Of a stretch of 64,000 bases of DNA, positions 50,177 through 59,243 are shown piece by piece (positions within the stretch are counted from its first letter, which is position 1; each line of letters opens with the position of its first letter). Location of the stretch: NCBI GenBank assembly GCA_027080775.1, contig JALWPV010000011.1:124001-188000 (forward strand), given 5' to 3'. The notes under the pieces were generated by a model. That model saw only the letters and a list, made by a program, of their open reading frames with translations. It was not told the DNA's origin and did not search any database. A program made the position numbers and the translations under genes. This stretch comes from Acidilobaceae archaeon. GTDB taxonomy: Archaea; Thermoproteota; Thermoprotei_A; Sulfolobales; Acidilobaceae.

Positions 50177-50476
50177 ATGGTTAAGGCCCCAAGGGGCTAT
50201 AGGCACCGCACGCGCAAGCTGTTGAGGAAGAAGGTTAGGGAGAAGGGCGCGGTACCCAAGCTTAGCGTCATACTCCGGGAGTATAAGATAGGCGAGAAAG
50301 TAGCGATAAAGATAGACCCCTCCTTCCATTACGCCATGCCTCACCGGAGGTTCCACGGGCTCACGGGAACCATCATAGGCAGGAGGGGAAGAGCCTACCT
50401 TATAGAGGTATACCTCGGCAATAAGAGGAAGATAGTCATAACCACGCCAGAGCACATCAGGCCCTTGAACGGATGA
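50177..50476 (+). CDS. rpl21e: Large-subunit ribosomal protein L21e
   Basis: A 99-residue ribosomal protein of the L21e family, bound to 23S rRNA. It starts VKAPRGYRHRTRKLLRKK, has IKIDPSFHYAMPHRRFHG and a GRAYLIEVYLGNKRK strand, and ends TPEHIRPL. The ATG at 50177 is chosen over a GTG at 50168. It begins the run L21e-Rpo4-DUF655-KsgA. Confidence 0.95.
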   Translation: MVKAPRGYRHRTRKLLRKKVREKGAVPKLSVILREYKIGEKVAIKIDPSFHYAMPHRRFHGLTGTIIGRRGRAYLIEVYLGNKRKIVITTPEHIRPLNG

Positions 50477-50530
50477 AGCGCCACCGGAAAAGAAGTGCCC
50501 ACAGCCCCCTAAACCCCCGGGGAGAGCTGT

Positions 50531-50884
50531 ATGGAGAGGGAGTTGATATCCCAGAGGTACGTGCCCTACAGCCTCGCTAGGAGCCTTATGTACAAGAGAG
50601 TCGTTGATGGAGAATTAGGTATGCTCCAGGAGAGGGTATGGGACTACCTTAGGGAGTTCGGCGAGGGTGACGCTGAGCTAGCGGCAAAAGCATTCTCCAA
50701 GCTCCTGGAGCGCGGGATCCCAGAGCACGTGGCTGCCGTGATCCTCAGCATATGCCCCCGCTCGCGGGGGGAGCTTCTATCCATATTCCAAATGGACAAG
50801 GAGTTCAAGCCGGGAGACGAACTCTTCGACGAGGTGTTAAGTGATATAGAAGAGTTCTGCAGAACCACGCCATACTATGAGTAG
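50531..50884 (+). CDS. rpo4: RNA polymerase subunit Rpo4 (RpoF)
   Basis: A 117-residue subunit that forms the RNA polymerase stalk with Rpo7. It has the YVPYSLARSLMYKRV start and the HRDC-like helical core with KAFSKLLERGIPEHVAAVILSICP. Length matches archaeal Rpo4. It lies between L21e and DUF655, in the order common to crenarchaea. ATG start after GGGAG. Confidence 0.9.
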   Translation: MERELISQRYVPYSLARSLMYKRVVDGELGMLQERVWDYLREFGEGDAELAAKAFSKLLERGIPEHVAAVILSICPRSRGELLSIFQMDKEFKPGDELFDEVLSDIEEFCRTTPYYE

Positions 50885-50964
50885 GGTAGGCGGGGCCCGG
50901 GTCTGGGTGCCTTATTTATCCGATGCAAAGCCTGATACTAAAGCGAAGGAGCAGGGTGAACCTC

Positions 50965-51840
50965 ATGCAGCAGAGGCGCCACGGCCATGGCAAGCGACCG
51001 CAGAGGCCACGCATCGACATAGCCCAGCTCGAGAGGGTGGGCATCGTACTCGACTTCCTGCCCTTCGGTAATAGGAGAGACCCCCACAAGCACCACCAAA
51101 AGGAGCCCGTTGTACAGGCCCTCGGATATCGCAGGTTCACGCTATTAGATGGTATACCGCTTAACTTCAACGACATCGACTTCCTCGAAAGAGTCTCATT
51201 ACTATCGGAGGTGCTTAAGACCATCATAAGACTCCACGATACCAGGAGGGGCCTCCGCTCCAACGTAGTGCTAGCATGCTATAAGGAGAGGGATTCCTCC
51301 ACGTGCTTCCCCGTGACCCCCATTGAGGAGGATGACGTAGAGCTACTAGTCAAAGCATTCGATGAGAGGGAGCGTGTGAACATAGTCTTAGACTTCGAAG
51401 CCATAGAAAGGATGCTCGAAGATAAGTCCCTTCCGAAGCTGGCGATTCGAGTACCGCCGACTCCGATACACTATGAAGACCTAACCCCCACAGCCAGGGA
51501 CAATCTGAGGGCTGCTGTAGAGCGTATTGTGCAAGAGCGTGAGGCTGAGTTTGTGGAATTCTTCAACATGGCTGAGCCAATTAACATTAGGCTCCACGCC
51601 ATAGAACTGCTGCCCGGAATCGGGAAGAAGACTCTGAGGAAGGTGCTTCAATACCGTACCCGGAAGAGATTCGAATCCTACGAGGAGATACACAGTATCA
51701 TTAAGATGGATCCCGTCCAGGCCCTCACCGAGAAGATCCTGGAGGAGCTGGAGGGGAGGGCCTCGTACTACCTCTTCGTGAAGCCCCGCGAGAGGGGCAA
51801 ACCCTTCCTAGACTACCTCGGCAGGCTGACGGCCCATTGA
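50965..51840 (+). CDS. DUF655 protein with an internal insertion
   Basis: A 291-residue protein. The N-terminal GIVLDFLPFGNR and the C-terminal YEDLTPTARDNLRAAVERI, FVEFFNMAEPINIRLHAIELLPGIGKKTLRKVLQYR (helix-hairpin-helix-like) are DUF655. Between them lies a stretch of about 90 residues (roughly 70-160), including LRSNVVLACYKERDSSTCFPVTP, that replaces the short link I expect in the family. DUF655 is probably nucleic-acid binding. ATG at 50965 has GGGTGA upstream. Overlaps ksgA by 4 bases (TTGA). Confidence 0.75.
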   Translation: MQQRRHGHGKRPQRPRIDIAQLERVGIVLDFLPFGNRRDPHKHHQKEPVVQALGYRRFTLLDGIPLNFNDIDFLERVSLLSEVLKTIIRLHDTRRGLRSNVVLACYKERDSSTCFPVTPIEEDDVELLVKAFDERERVNIVLDFEAIERMLEDKSLPKLAIRVPPTPIHYEDLTPTARDNLRAAVERIVQEREAEFVEFFNMAEPINIRLHAIELLPGIGKKTLRKVLQYRTRKRFESYEEIHSIIKMDPVQALTEKILEELEGRASYYLFVKPRERGKPFLDYLGRLTAH

Positions 51841-52682
51841 GGGCCCTGGACAGGCTTGCCAGTAGCCCCTGCGAGGCGTCGAGGTCGCGGAGGACCCTCA
51901 CATCCTGGACCCATGGGATCCTCCGCGACCTAAGTCTCAGACCGCGAAAGTCTCTCGGCCAGAACTTCCTTGTAGAGCCCCGGGTGCTGAGGCTCTTCGA
52001 AAGGGCTACCCCACACTCTAGCGATGTACTAGAGGTAGGCACGGGCCTGGGCGTACTGACTTGCACGCTCTCCGGGATCTCGAGGAGAGTTCTCTCAGTC
52101 GAACTAGACCCCATCCTAGCAGGGGCGGCCTCGAGGCTGCTCGACGGCTTTGATAACGTCCATATCGTGAACGCTGATGGAGTAGACATTGCGGGAACCG
52201 CTAGGGTCGAGGGTCTCGTCTCTAACCTACCCTACAGCGCGGCCTCTCAGGTGATCGTGAAGGCAATCACTAATAATCGTATTGGGTGGATGGTGGTTAT
52301 GATACAGAAAGAGCTGGCGGACAAGCTGGCCGCAAGGCCTGGCTCCAGGGCCTACGGGCGCCTCACCGTGGTAGTGAGGCTGTACTTCGATGTTGACGTA
52401 CTAGCCGCGTTCCCCCCCTCAGCCTTCACTCCAAGGCCGGAGGTCTGGAGCAGCCTCGTGAAGTTGCGGCGCATCAGGAGGTGGGAGGAGGACAGCGGGA
52501 CCCGGCTTGTTGAGATGGCTAGGTGCTTATTCAGCTATAAGAACAAGAGGGTATCAAAGAGCCTGAGGCTATGCGGCTACATTGCGGGTGAGTGCGGCCT
52601 ACCACCTAGGATCTTGGAGGGACGCGTGCGCGAGCTAACGCCTGAGGAAGTGCTACTACTGTCAGAGCACTGCGTGGGGTGA
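51837..52682 (+). CDS. ksgA: 16S rRNA dimethyladenosine transferase KsgA/Dim1
   Basis: A 281-residue rRNA methyltransferase that dimethylates two adenosines near the 3' end of 16S rRNA. It shows LGQNFLVEPRVL, the SAM-binding VLEVGTGLGVLT and ELDP, NADGVD, and the catalytic motif SNLPYSAASQ. The TTG start overlaps the DUF655 stop as TTGA, and the stop is joined to the next gene as GTGA. N-terminal 35 residues before LGQNF may be non-native. Confidence 0.94.
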   Translation: MRALDRLASSPCEASRSRRTLTSWTHGILRDLSLRPRKSLGQNFLVEPRVLRLFERATPHSSDVLEVGTGLGVLTCTLSGISRRVLSVELDPILAGAASRLLDGFDNVHIVNADGVDIAGTARVEGLVSNLPYSAASQVIVKAITNNRIGWMVVMIQKELADKLAARPGSRAYGRLTVVVRLYFDVDVLAAFPPSAFTPRPEVWSSLVKLRRIRRWEEDSGTRLVEMARCLFSYKNKRVSKSLRLCGYIAGECGLPPRILEGRVRELTPEEVLLLSEHCVG

Positions 52683-53296
52683 GCGGCTTCGTGGACGCCC
52701 GGACTCGCTGTGTGTACGAGCCCTCCGAGGACACGTATCTACTAGTAGAGACGGCTAGGGCCCTGAGTCGAGTACTTGCCTGCAGGGTGCACTCTATCGT
52801 GGAGGTGGGCTCGGGTTCTGGTATAGCCTCGAGGAAGCTATCAGGCATCTTCAAGACAGCTAGGATAGTGGCCGTTGACTTATCACCGTACGCTGTCGCT
52901 GCCTCGGCTAAGACCCTCTCAGGCCTCCCCCAGTGCTTGGTTGTTCACTGTAACGCCGGCCAATGTATACATAGGGCCGAGCTAGCCGTGTTCAACCCAC
53001 CATACCTACCCCCTGGGGAGTTCGATGAGCTACTCGCTAGCGAGTGCGGGGGCTGGCTTCTGAGGGCCATACGGGACCCGGAGGCGATGCGTCTCATGTG
53101 CTTAGAGGCCACCCGCTTCTCCGCGCTCGCCGTGGTGGCTGTGTACTCCAGTCTCTCCCCCGTTAACCTGGAGGCATGCCTCGAGGAGAGGGGGTTCAGG
53201 GTCGTCCTACGCAGGATCGCCCCCTTCTTCTTTGAGAAGCTCATAGGAGTGGCGGCTATTAAGAGGGGGGCATTGGAGGGTTGCGTGTCAGAATAG
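52679..53296 (+). CDS. HemK2/Mtq2-like methyltransferase
   Basis: A 205-residue methyltransferase with IVEVGSGSGIASRKL (SAM-binding), VAVDLSP, and NPPYLPPG. The NPPY motif fits modification of a glutamine in a release factor, so release factor aRF1 is the likely substrate by family. GTG start overlaps the ksgA stop (GTGA), and the 3' end overlaps trmJ by 16 bases. Confidence 0.85.
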   Translation: MSGFVDARTRCVYEPSEDTYLLVETARALSRVLACRVHSIVEVGSGSGIASRKLSGIFKTARIVAVDLSPYAVAASAKTLSGLPQCLVVHCNAGQCIHRAELAVFNPPYLPPGEFDELLASECGGWLLRAIRDPEAMRLMCLEATRFSALAVVAVYSSLSPVNLEACLEERGFRVVLRRIAPFFFEKLIGVAAIKRGALEGCVSE

Positions 53297-53985
53297 TGCT
53301 CGTCGGGGTAGAGGGACCCATCAACTTAGGCTTTATAGCTAGGCTACTCGACAACTTCGACGTTGACGAATTCTACCTAGTCTCACCCAGAGCCGATCTA
53401 GCCGAGGCGAGCAGGTATGCAGCAAGAGCAGCCCATAGGCTCGAGGAGGCCATTGTAGTTGACTCCCTAGACGAGGCCATAAGGGGCGCCTCACTGGCTG
53501 CCTGTACGAGCGCCCACGCCTCCACGGGCAGGGACGTGCTGAGGGTGGCCATGTCGCCCTGGGAGTTCGCGGCCAGGGCCCTCGAGGAGGAGCTTGTGGC
53601 CCTGGTTATGGGCCGCGAGAGCACAGGGCTCACGAGGGAGGAGATAAGTAAGTGTGGCGTCCTCGTGACCATACCCACCAGTGAGAAGTACAGGGCGTTG
53701 AACCTGTCCAATGCAACGGCTATATTGTTATATGAACTCTACAAAGCTAGGATCCTGAGCGCCGCTAGGCCCTGGGAGCCCCGTGTGAGGCCTGACGAGC
53801 AGCGCCTAGCACTCCTCTACAAGTACGCCTCCCTCCTAGCAGGGGAGGTGGCACCCACCAGGCGCGACCACATACTCAGGGCCATCCGAAACATCATAGA
53901 GCGCTCAGGAGCCAGCAGGGAGGAGGTAGATGCCCTGCTATTTCTATTCTCCAGGCTGGCGGGGAGACTGGTGCGGGGGAATTGA
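53281..53985 (+). CDS. trmJ: tRNA 2'-O-methyltransferase, TrmJ (SPOUT)
   Basis: A 234-residue SPOUT-family methyltransferase with a VGVEGPINLGFIARLLDNF start, VALVMGRESTGLTREEI (SAM-binding knot), and IPTSEKYRALNLSNATAILLYE. This matches TrmJ, which 2'-O-methylates position 32 in tRNA. TTG start. Its stop overlaps the following trm14-like gene as TTGA. Confidence 0.88.
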   Translation: MRVRIVLVGVEGPINLGFIARLLDNFDVDEFYLVSPRADLAEASRYAARAAHRLEEAIVVDSLDEAIRGASLAACTSAHASTGRDVLRVAMSPWEFAARALEEELVALVMGRESTGLTREEISKCGVLVTIPTSEKYRALNLSNATAILLYELYKARILSAARPWEPRVRPDEQRLALLYKYASLLAGEVAPTRRDHILRAIRNIIERSGASREEVDALLFLFSRLAGRLVRGN

Positions 53986-55052
53986 CGGGAGAGACGGTCG
54001 TGCTCTTGAGAGGCAACCCCGGCACGGAGGACTTAATCGCCGAGGAGGCCTTGGAGGAGTTATACGCGGCCAGCATTATCGAGACCCGCAAGGGCCACGG
54101 CAGGGTCGTCGCTGAGGTACCGGAAGCCTTCATCGAGAGGGTATACTCGATGAGAAGCATACACTCGGCCACCCTGCTGTTATTAATGCGCGATGGTATA
54201 ACCCCTCGAAGGGAAAGCCTGGATATTGTTAGGGACGCCATACTCGATAGCCCCGTATCCGATATGGTACCCCTTGGGGGAACCTTCGCCGTGAGGGTCG
54301 TTAGAACTGGCGAGCACGAGTTCACATCGCTAGACCTAGCACGCGTTGCCGGTGACGCGGTGAGGGCCGCGGTCCGCAGTAAGAGGGGCTTCGACCCCGA
54401 GGTAAGGCTCGAGGCTCCGTCGGTGGTACTGGAACTCGATGTTATAGAGGATAAACTCTACTTCGGCGTGTCACTCACGGGTGAGCGCTCCCTTCACCGT
54501 AGGGGCATCCGCGTGTACGACCACCCGGCGGCCCTGAAGCCGACCCTCGCCTACGTAATGCTCCGCCTAGCATCCGCTCGGGACGGCGAGGCGGTAGCTG
54601 ACCCCATGTGTGGAGGCGGTACTGTGGCCATCGAAGCCGCTTACCTGTATCCTACATCACGCATTGTCTGCATGGACAAGAACCCCCGCCACGTGCGCGG
54701 AGCCATGATGAATGCCGAGGCCGCCAGGGTCAGAAAGAGGATAGAGTTTATCACGGGAGATGCTAGGGAGATGGATAGAATACTGGGAGAGGACTCCATT
54801 GACGTCGTAGTTACCAACCCACCCTACGGCCTCAGACTCGGAGACCCTAGAAGTGTGAGGTCCCTCTACAGGAGCTTCATAGGAGCCCTCTACAGGGTCC
54901 TACGCCCTGGTGGGAGAGCAGCTGTAATCACTACGGAGGCCGAGTATACCAGTAGAAGGGCGAGGGAGGTGGGGTTCGAGGTGACTCATGTCAGGAGAGT
55001 CAGACACGGAGACCTCTGGGTTTCCATTATAATCTTAGAGAAGGGTGCATGA
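53982..55052 (+). CDS. THUMP-domain tRNA methyltransferase (Trm14-like)
   Basis: A 356-residue protein with an N-terminal THUMP domain (about 1-160) and a C-terminal methyltransferase domain with DPMCGGGTVAIEA, MDKNPRH and NPPYGLRLGD. The order and motifs match Trm14, which makes m2G6 in tRNA. TTG start overlaps the trmJ stop as TTGA. Ends just before the L10e promoter. Confidence 0.85.
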   Translation: MTGETVVLLRGNPGTEDLIAEEALEELYAASIIETRKGHGRVVAEVPEAFIERVYSMRSIHSATLLLLMRDGITPRRESLDIVRDAILDSPVSDMVPLGGTFAVRVVRTGEHEFTSLDLARVAGDAVRAAVRSKRGFDPEVRLEAPSVVLELDVIEDKLYFGVSLTGERSLHRRGIRVYDHPAALKPTLAYVMLRLASARDGEAVADPMCGGGTVAIEAAYLYPTSRIVCMDKNPRHVRGAMMNAEAARVRKRIEFITGDAREMDRILGEDSIDVVVTNPPYGLRLGDPRSVRSLYRSFIGALYRVLRPGGRAAVITTEAEYTSRRAREVGFEVTHVRRVRHGDLWVSIIILEKGA

Positions 55053-55067
55053 GACGCCCCATATACC

Positions 55068-55076
55068 ATTTAAGCC
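55068..55076 (+). promoter_or_regulatory. TATA-like box for L10e
   Basis: ATTTAAGCC lies about 40 bases before the GTG start of L10e; a second ATATACC box overlaps it. Moderate match; the gap of 57 bases between genes holds nothing else. Confidence 0.4.
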
Positions 55077-55109
55077 TCCAGACCGGCAGGCCCCTATGGG
55101 GATTAGAAG

Positions 55110-55625
55110 GTGCCTCTGAGGCCTGCCAGGTGCTATACGCACTTCTCGGGCCCACCCTATACTAGGAAGGAGTATATCCACGGTATACCACAGCCAAAGA
55201 TAACGAAGTTCGAGATGGGAAACAGGGCTATGATGGAGGAGGCCGAGATAAAGGGAGAGCTAATAGTGCTGGAGGCCGGGCAGATACGCCACAACGCCCT
55301 CGAGGCTGCTAGGGTAGCTGTCAACAAGTACCTCTCCACAAGCGTGGGCGACGCCAACTTCTACTTCCGCGTAAGAGTCTACCCCCACCATGTACTACGC
55401 GAGAACAAGATGATGGCATTCGCTGGCGCAGACCGTCTCCAAGAGGGGATGAGACAGGCCTTCGGCAAGCCTGTGGGCACGGCTGCAAGGGTTTACCCAG
55501 GCCACATCGTCCTGGAGGTGTGGGCGCGCGAGAAAGATGCAGAACACGTAAAGGAGGCCCTGAGGAGAGGCGGCAGCAAGCTCCCCCTACCGACTCGTGT
55601 TATCATTAAGAAGCTCAAGAAGTAA
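55110..55625 (+). CDS. rpl10e: Large-subunit ribosomal protein L10e (L16)
   Basis: A 171-residue protein of the L10e/L16 family, binding 23S rRNA near the peptidyl-transferase centre. It begins [22 protein letters not shown] and contains [28 protein letters not shown] and [21 protein letters not shown] start. Its 3' end is 22 bases before the dph2 start. Confidence 0.95.
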   Translation: MPLRPARCYTHFSGPPYTRKEYIHGIPQPKITKFEMGNRAMMEEAEIKGELIVLEAGQIRHNALEAARVAVNKYLSTSVGDANFYFRVRVYPHHVLRENKMMAFAGADRLQEGMRQAFGKPVGTAARVYPGHIVLEVWAREKDAEHVKEALRRGGSKLPLPTRVIIKKLKK

Positions 55626-55647
55626 TCCCTCCCAGAGGAGGGCCCCC

Positions 55648-56694
55648 TTGGAGTGCGTGTTAGGGGGGTTCTACTCGGTAGATCTATCCCCTCTCGAATC
55701 GAAACTCAGGGATGGAGGCTTCTCGCTGCTCATACTGCAGTTACCTGATGGCCTGAAGAGATTCTTCCCTGATCTAGTCAACTGTATTTCAAGGCTTGGC
55801 CACGAAAACATTATCATACATGGCGATAGCGTGTATGGTGCTTGCGACTTACAACTTGGCAAGTTATCCCTCCTCGGGGACTTGGATAGGCTGCTCGTAG
55901 TCCACGTGGCCCACACGCCTTACCCACCCGAGCTGGCCTCGGTGAGGGTGGCCTCGGAGAATGTTGTCTACCTAGGTGCTCGTAGTTTAGTTGCCATAGA
56001 CGAGGCTCTCCTCGAGGATACCGCACGTACACTCAAGGATCTCGGCGCGCGTAGAGTGGCGCTTGTCGCCACAGCCCAGCACCTCCACGAGCTAGGGGCT
56101 ATAGCCGGGTTCCTAGCTGCGAGGGGTTTCAAAGCCGTCGTGCCGCGCGGCAGGCCTCCCTACCTGCTCGACGGTCAGGTTATCGGCTGCGACTACAGGG
56201 TCGCTAGATCCGCGGGAACCGTGGACTCCTATGTCATTGTCTCTGGGGGCTTCTTTCACCCCCTAGGCCTGTACCTGGCCACTCTACGCCACGTCGTGCA
56301 CTTGGATCCGTACGAGTCCAAGGTCAAACTCGTGGACGAGGAGGGGGAGCGCGTTCTGAGGAGGAGACTCTACCTGGTGTCAAAGGCTATGGAGGGATCC
56401 ACAGTCGGAATAATCATAGGCCTGAAGGAGGGACAGTACAGGCCCCGGCTCCTGCAGAGCCTAATAGAATCAGCTAGGCGCAAGGGACTACAAGCCGTGC
56501 TTATCGCCGCTGAGTACACGAGCCCGGAGACACTCGATAACATTGACAACAATCTCATCGACTTCTACGTTATAACGAGTTGCCCCAGGCTCGCCATAGA
56601 CGACCTGGGCGACTACAGGAAGCCCGTGCTCACACCAGGCGAGGCATTCATGGCGCTTGAGGGCTCCCTCCACCCATACAGGTTCCCCTGGTAG
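55648..56694 (+). CDS. dph2: Diphthamide synthase Dph2 (2-(3-amino-3-carboxypropyl)histidine synthase)
   Basis: A 348-residue enzyme that begins diphthamide synthesis on elongation factor 2 by transferring the 3-amino-3-carboxypropyl group from SAM. Three cysteines expected to bind the [4Fe-4S] cluster appear in YGACDLQ, GCDYRV and TSCPRLAIDD. TTG at 55648 has GGAGG 6 bases upstream; a longer frame overlaps L10e and seems wrong. Followed by a METTL5-like methyltransferase 12 bases on. Confidence 0.9.
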   Translation: MECVLGGFYSVDLSPLESKLRDGGFSLLILQLPDGLKRFFPDLVNCISRLGHENIIIHGDSVYGACDLQLGKLSLLGDLDRLLVVHVAHTPYPPELASVRVASENVVYLGARSLVAIDEALLEDTARTLKDLGARRVALVATAQHLHELGAIAGFLAARGFKAVVPRGRPPYLLDGQVIGCDYRVARSAGTVDSYVIVSGGFFHPLGLYLATLRHVVHLDPYESKVKLVDEEGERVLRRRLYLVSKAMEGSTVGIIIGLKEGQYRPRLLQSLIESARRKGLQAVLIAAEYTSPETLDNIDNNLIDFYVITSCPRLAIDDLGDYRKPVLTPGEAFMALEGSLHPYRFPW

Positions 56695-56705
56695 GGGCTT
56701 GGGGG

Positions 56706-57332
56706 ATGCGTCTCAGGAGGCTAGCCGCCACACTAGAGAGGATCTCGCCCCCCATGCCCGCTCCCAGAGCCAAGCTCGAGCAGTACACAACGCCTGCAGA
56801 ACTAGCGCTCAAGGCCTCACTGGTTGCATTGGAGAGAACCGGGTATAGGGGAGCCTACGCGGATCTGGGCTCTGGCACGTGCAGGATAGCCCTAGCTCTC
56901 GCCCTCCTTGGGGCCCCGAGGGTCATCGCAGTAGAGGCGGATGAGAGGCTATGCCCCATCTGCCTCGAGGCCTCCCGCACCGTCTCCTTGGAGGGCGTAA
57001 TAGAGCCCGTATGCTCCTATATAACAAGCAATACGGGACCCCTACGTCGAGGGGCTATAACGGCCGTGGTAATGAATCCACCCCATGGAGTCCAGAGGAG
57101 GGGGGCCGACAGAGAGTTCCTAGAATATGCATTCAGCCTAGAAGCCAGCTACATCGTTGCCATAGTTAAGGCTGGAAACGTTGGATTCCACCGTAGAGTC
57201 GCGGAGAGCCGCGGGTACGAAGCCGAGCTGCTCTGGAGAGATTTAATAGAGATACCCGCCTCTATGCCGCATCATAGGAGTAGGCTGAGAAGGGTGGCAG
57301 TTGATGTCATCGAGTTCCACAGAAGGAAGTAG
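56706..57332 (+). CDS. METTL5-like RNA methyltransferase
   Basis: A 208-residue methyltransferase. It shows KLEQYTTPAELALKAS (the LEQY-TP start of METTL5-like proteins), ADLGSGTCRIA (SAM binding) and NPPHGVQRRGADREF (N-methyltransferase NPPF/Y-like). In archaea such enzymes are candidates for m6A in 16S rRNA; the target here is not proven. Overlaps csl4 by about 29 bases. Confidence 0.8.
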   Translation: MRLRRLAATLERISPPMPAPRAKLEQYTTPAELALKASLVALERTGYRGAYADLGSGTCRIALALALLGAPRVIAVEADERLCPICLEASRTVSLEGVIEPVCSYITSNTGPLRRGAITAVVMNPPHGVQRRGADREFLEYAFSLEASYIVAIVKAGNVGFHRRVAESRGYEAELLWRDLIEIPASMPHHRSRLRRVAVDVIEFHRRK

Positions 57333-57954
57333 GCTAGTTGCCCCCGGCGAGCCCATAGGGGTTGTTGAAGAGTTTAACCCGGGCGAGGGCGTCTACGTTG
57401 ACGAGAGCGGACTACTCCGGCCAGAGGTAATGGGCCTGCTCAGAGTAGACGCTCTGAGACACACCGTCAGCGTCGCGCCCCTTAGAATTAGATACTTGCC
57501 TCCACCGAGGCACGGCGAGGTAGTACTGGGAATAGTAACTAATGTTAGACACGACCTGATAATAGTAGAGATCCACGCGAAGGTATCCATAATGAAGGGT
57601 GTGCCCTCCATCACGGGTGAGTATAAGGGGAAACTCACGGGAGCAATACCTATCTCGCAGATAGCGGATGAGAGGATAGACGACACCTACAACTACTTCA
57701 GGCTAGGAGATCTAATAGTGGCTCGCACCCTAAACTCGACAAACCCCTATACGCTTTCCACGCGCGAGCCGCAACTAGGCGTGGTCTACGCTGAATGCGC
57801 CAAGTGCGGGGCCCCCCTTAAACCCGTGTCCAACAGGGTCATGCAGTGCACCCGCTGCGGCAATAGAGAGAGGAGGAAAGTCTCAACTCTAGCGGGGCAC
57901 CGCGGCTTCGCCGAGGGAATAAAGTGGTGGCTCCTGGTCACACATAGACTATAA
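57304..57954 (+). CDS. csl4: Exosome subunit Csl4
   Basis: A 216-residue exosome cap protein with an N-terminal domain (GEPIGVVEEFNPGEGVYVDE), a central S1-type RNA-binding domain (EVVLGIVTNVRHDLIIVEI), and a C-terminal zinc ribbon (CAKC and CTRC). It probably recruits RNA to the phosphorolytic core. ATG at 57304 lies 6 bases after GGGTGG; a TTG at 57301 is equally in frame. Overlaps the methyltransferase. Confidence 0.9.
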   Translation: MSSSSTEGSRLVAPGEPIGVVEEFNPGEGVYVDESGLLRPEVMGLLRVDALRHTVSVAPLRIRYLPPPRHGEVVLGIVTNVRHDLIIVEIHAKVSIMKGVPSITGEYKGKLTGAIPISQIADERIDDTYNYFRLGDLIVARTLNSTNPYTLSTREPQLGVVYAECAKCGAPLKPVSNRVMQCTRCGNRERRKVSTLAGHRGFAEGIKWWLLVTHRL

Positions 57955-57991
57955 GCCCTCCACTCCTAACTCCCCGTAGTCCCCCTGGGGT

Positions 57992-58621
57992 ATGAGCATG
58001 CCGAGAAAACTCTATAGAAGAGTATTCCGTGTACGCATACCGCCAGCTGCTAAGGGAGAACTGGAGAGGTTTCTGGAGGCGCTCTACAAGGCCATACGCT
58101 CCTATGGAGCCGTGTTGCGGATCAAGGGTGATCAGCTGGTAATAGAGGTGTATGGGGATAGAGCAATGATCCTCGACTCTTGGACCCGCATAAAGGAACT
58201 CATTAGCGACTACTCAAGAGTGGAGTCGAGCACCTACCCAGCGAGGCTTATATTCAAGGAGGTCGGCCTCGCCCTACCACTCGATATCATAGCCGAGGTC
58301 CTATCGCTTAAGGGCTACAGTGCTGCCATTGAAGAGGAGGATCTCAGGACTGACGCCCCATATGATGAGGTGATATCCACTGCTCTCAGCGTTAAGGAGG
58401 CATTAGAGGACACTAAACTCCTCTATGCCACGAGAACCGCTAAGAAGCTGGTAGTCGCAGCTTCAGCCCTACTCGAGGAGGACCCGCATAGCGTGATTGA
58501 GAGAGCTATTGAACTGGGACTGGCGAGATTTGACGAGGAGGGCAAGTTTGAACTATTAAAGCCTTGGAGGGAAGCACTCCGCGAGCTAGTGGGGAGGACT
58601 AGGGTTGAGCATAGTGGTTAG
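57992..58621 (+). CDS. DUF2067 family protein
   Basis: A 209-residue crenarchaeal protein that begins RKLYRRVFRVRIPPAAKGELERFLEAL, with strand-rich segments (VLRIKGDQLVIEVYGD) that suggest a small alpha/beta domain. The C-terminal half is helical with KEALEDTKLLYATRTAKKLV. Function unknown. Sits between csl4 and rpo11, as in related genomes; overlaps rpo11 by 17 bases. Confidence 0.7.
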   Translation: MSMPRKLYRRVFRVRIPPAAKGELERFLEALYKAIRSYGAVLRIKGDQLVIEVYGDRAMILDSWTRIKELISDYSRVESSTYPARLIFKEVGLALPLDIIAEVLSLKGYSAAIEEEDLRTDAPYDEVISTALSVKEALEDTKLLYATRTAKKLVVAASALLEEDPHSVIERAIELGLARFDEEGKFELLKPWREALRELVGRTRVEHSG

Positions 58622-58910
58622 GATTCTAGAGAGGAGCGATAACAAGGCCGTATACGAGATTGAAGGCGAGGATCACACCCTGGGTAACCTGCTGGAGAAG
58701 CTTCTAGTAGGTGATGACAGGGTCTCCTTCGCATCCTATGAGAACCCTCACCCCCTAGAGAATAAAATAGTAGTCACGATAGTAACGAAGGGCGAACCCC
58801 CCGACAAGCTCCTCAGAGAAGCGTTGGAAAGGATTATAGAGATGGCCAGGGAGTTTAGGGAGGATTACCTGAAGGCTCTCGAGAGGGCTGGCATTAGGCT
58901 TGAAGAGTGA
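58605..58910 (+). CDS. rpo11: RNA polymerase subunit Rpo11 (RpoL)
   Basis: A 101-residue subunit that dimerises with Rpo3 in the RNA polymerase platform. It has HTLGNLLEKLLVGDDRVSFASYENPHPLENKIVV, the family core, and a helical tail (LREALERIIEMAREF). TTG start. Its 3' end overlaps the next gene by 11 bases. Confidence 0.95.
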   Translation: MSIVVRILERSDNKAVYEIEGEDHTLGNLLEKLLVGDDRVSFASYENPHPLENKIVVTIVTKGEPPDKLLREALERIIEMAREFREDYLKALERAGIRLEE

Positions 58911-59199
58911 AACCCGGATCCTGGTCTCGGCGTGTACCGCTAGCTCTTGTGTAGGCATAGTCCTCAGAGGCACGGGCGTAGACGGTGCAGTCTCGGGCTC
59001 CAGCTGCGCTGAGCTATGCAGGGACGCGGCCAGACGCGGGCTTCTCGGCGAGACAAGGTACTTCCTTGGAGACTGCCCCTGTGGCCTAAGGGAGGCTCCA
59101 CTAGTGCCTATTCATGCCCTGGCCTGGCTAAGGCTCCTATATAACATAGCCGCGAAGGCCTCAACGATTAAACAGGCACACTGCTCGGGGAAGGGCTAA
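58900..59199 (+). CDS. Small cysteine-rich protein between rpo11 and tfs
   Basis: A 99-residue protein that I do not recognise. It has seven or eight cysteines, including ACTASSCVG, SSCAELCRD, DCPCG, and a C-terminal AHC. The spacing hints at metal or cluster binding, or disulphides in this hot organism. A hydrophobic ALAWLRLLYNIA segment follows. TTG start overlaps rpo11 by 11 bases. It lies in a transcription-gene neighbourhood; its role is unknown. Confidence 0.6.
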   Translation: MKSETRILVSACTASSCVGIVLRGTGVDGAVSGSSCAELCRDAARRGLLGETRYFLGDCPCGLREAPLVPIHALAWLRLLYNIAAKASTIKQAHCSGKG

Positions 59200-59243
59200 G
59201 CGTTTAGGGTGCTGCTCACCCCCTGACGCCAGGGGGTGCAGCC

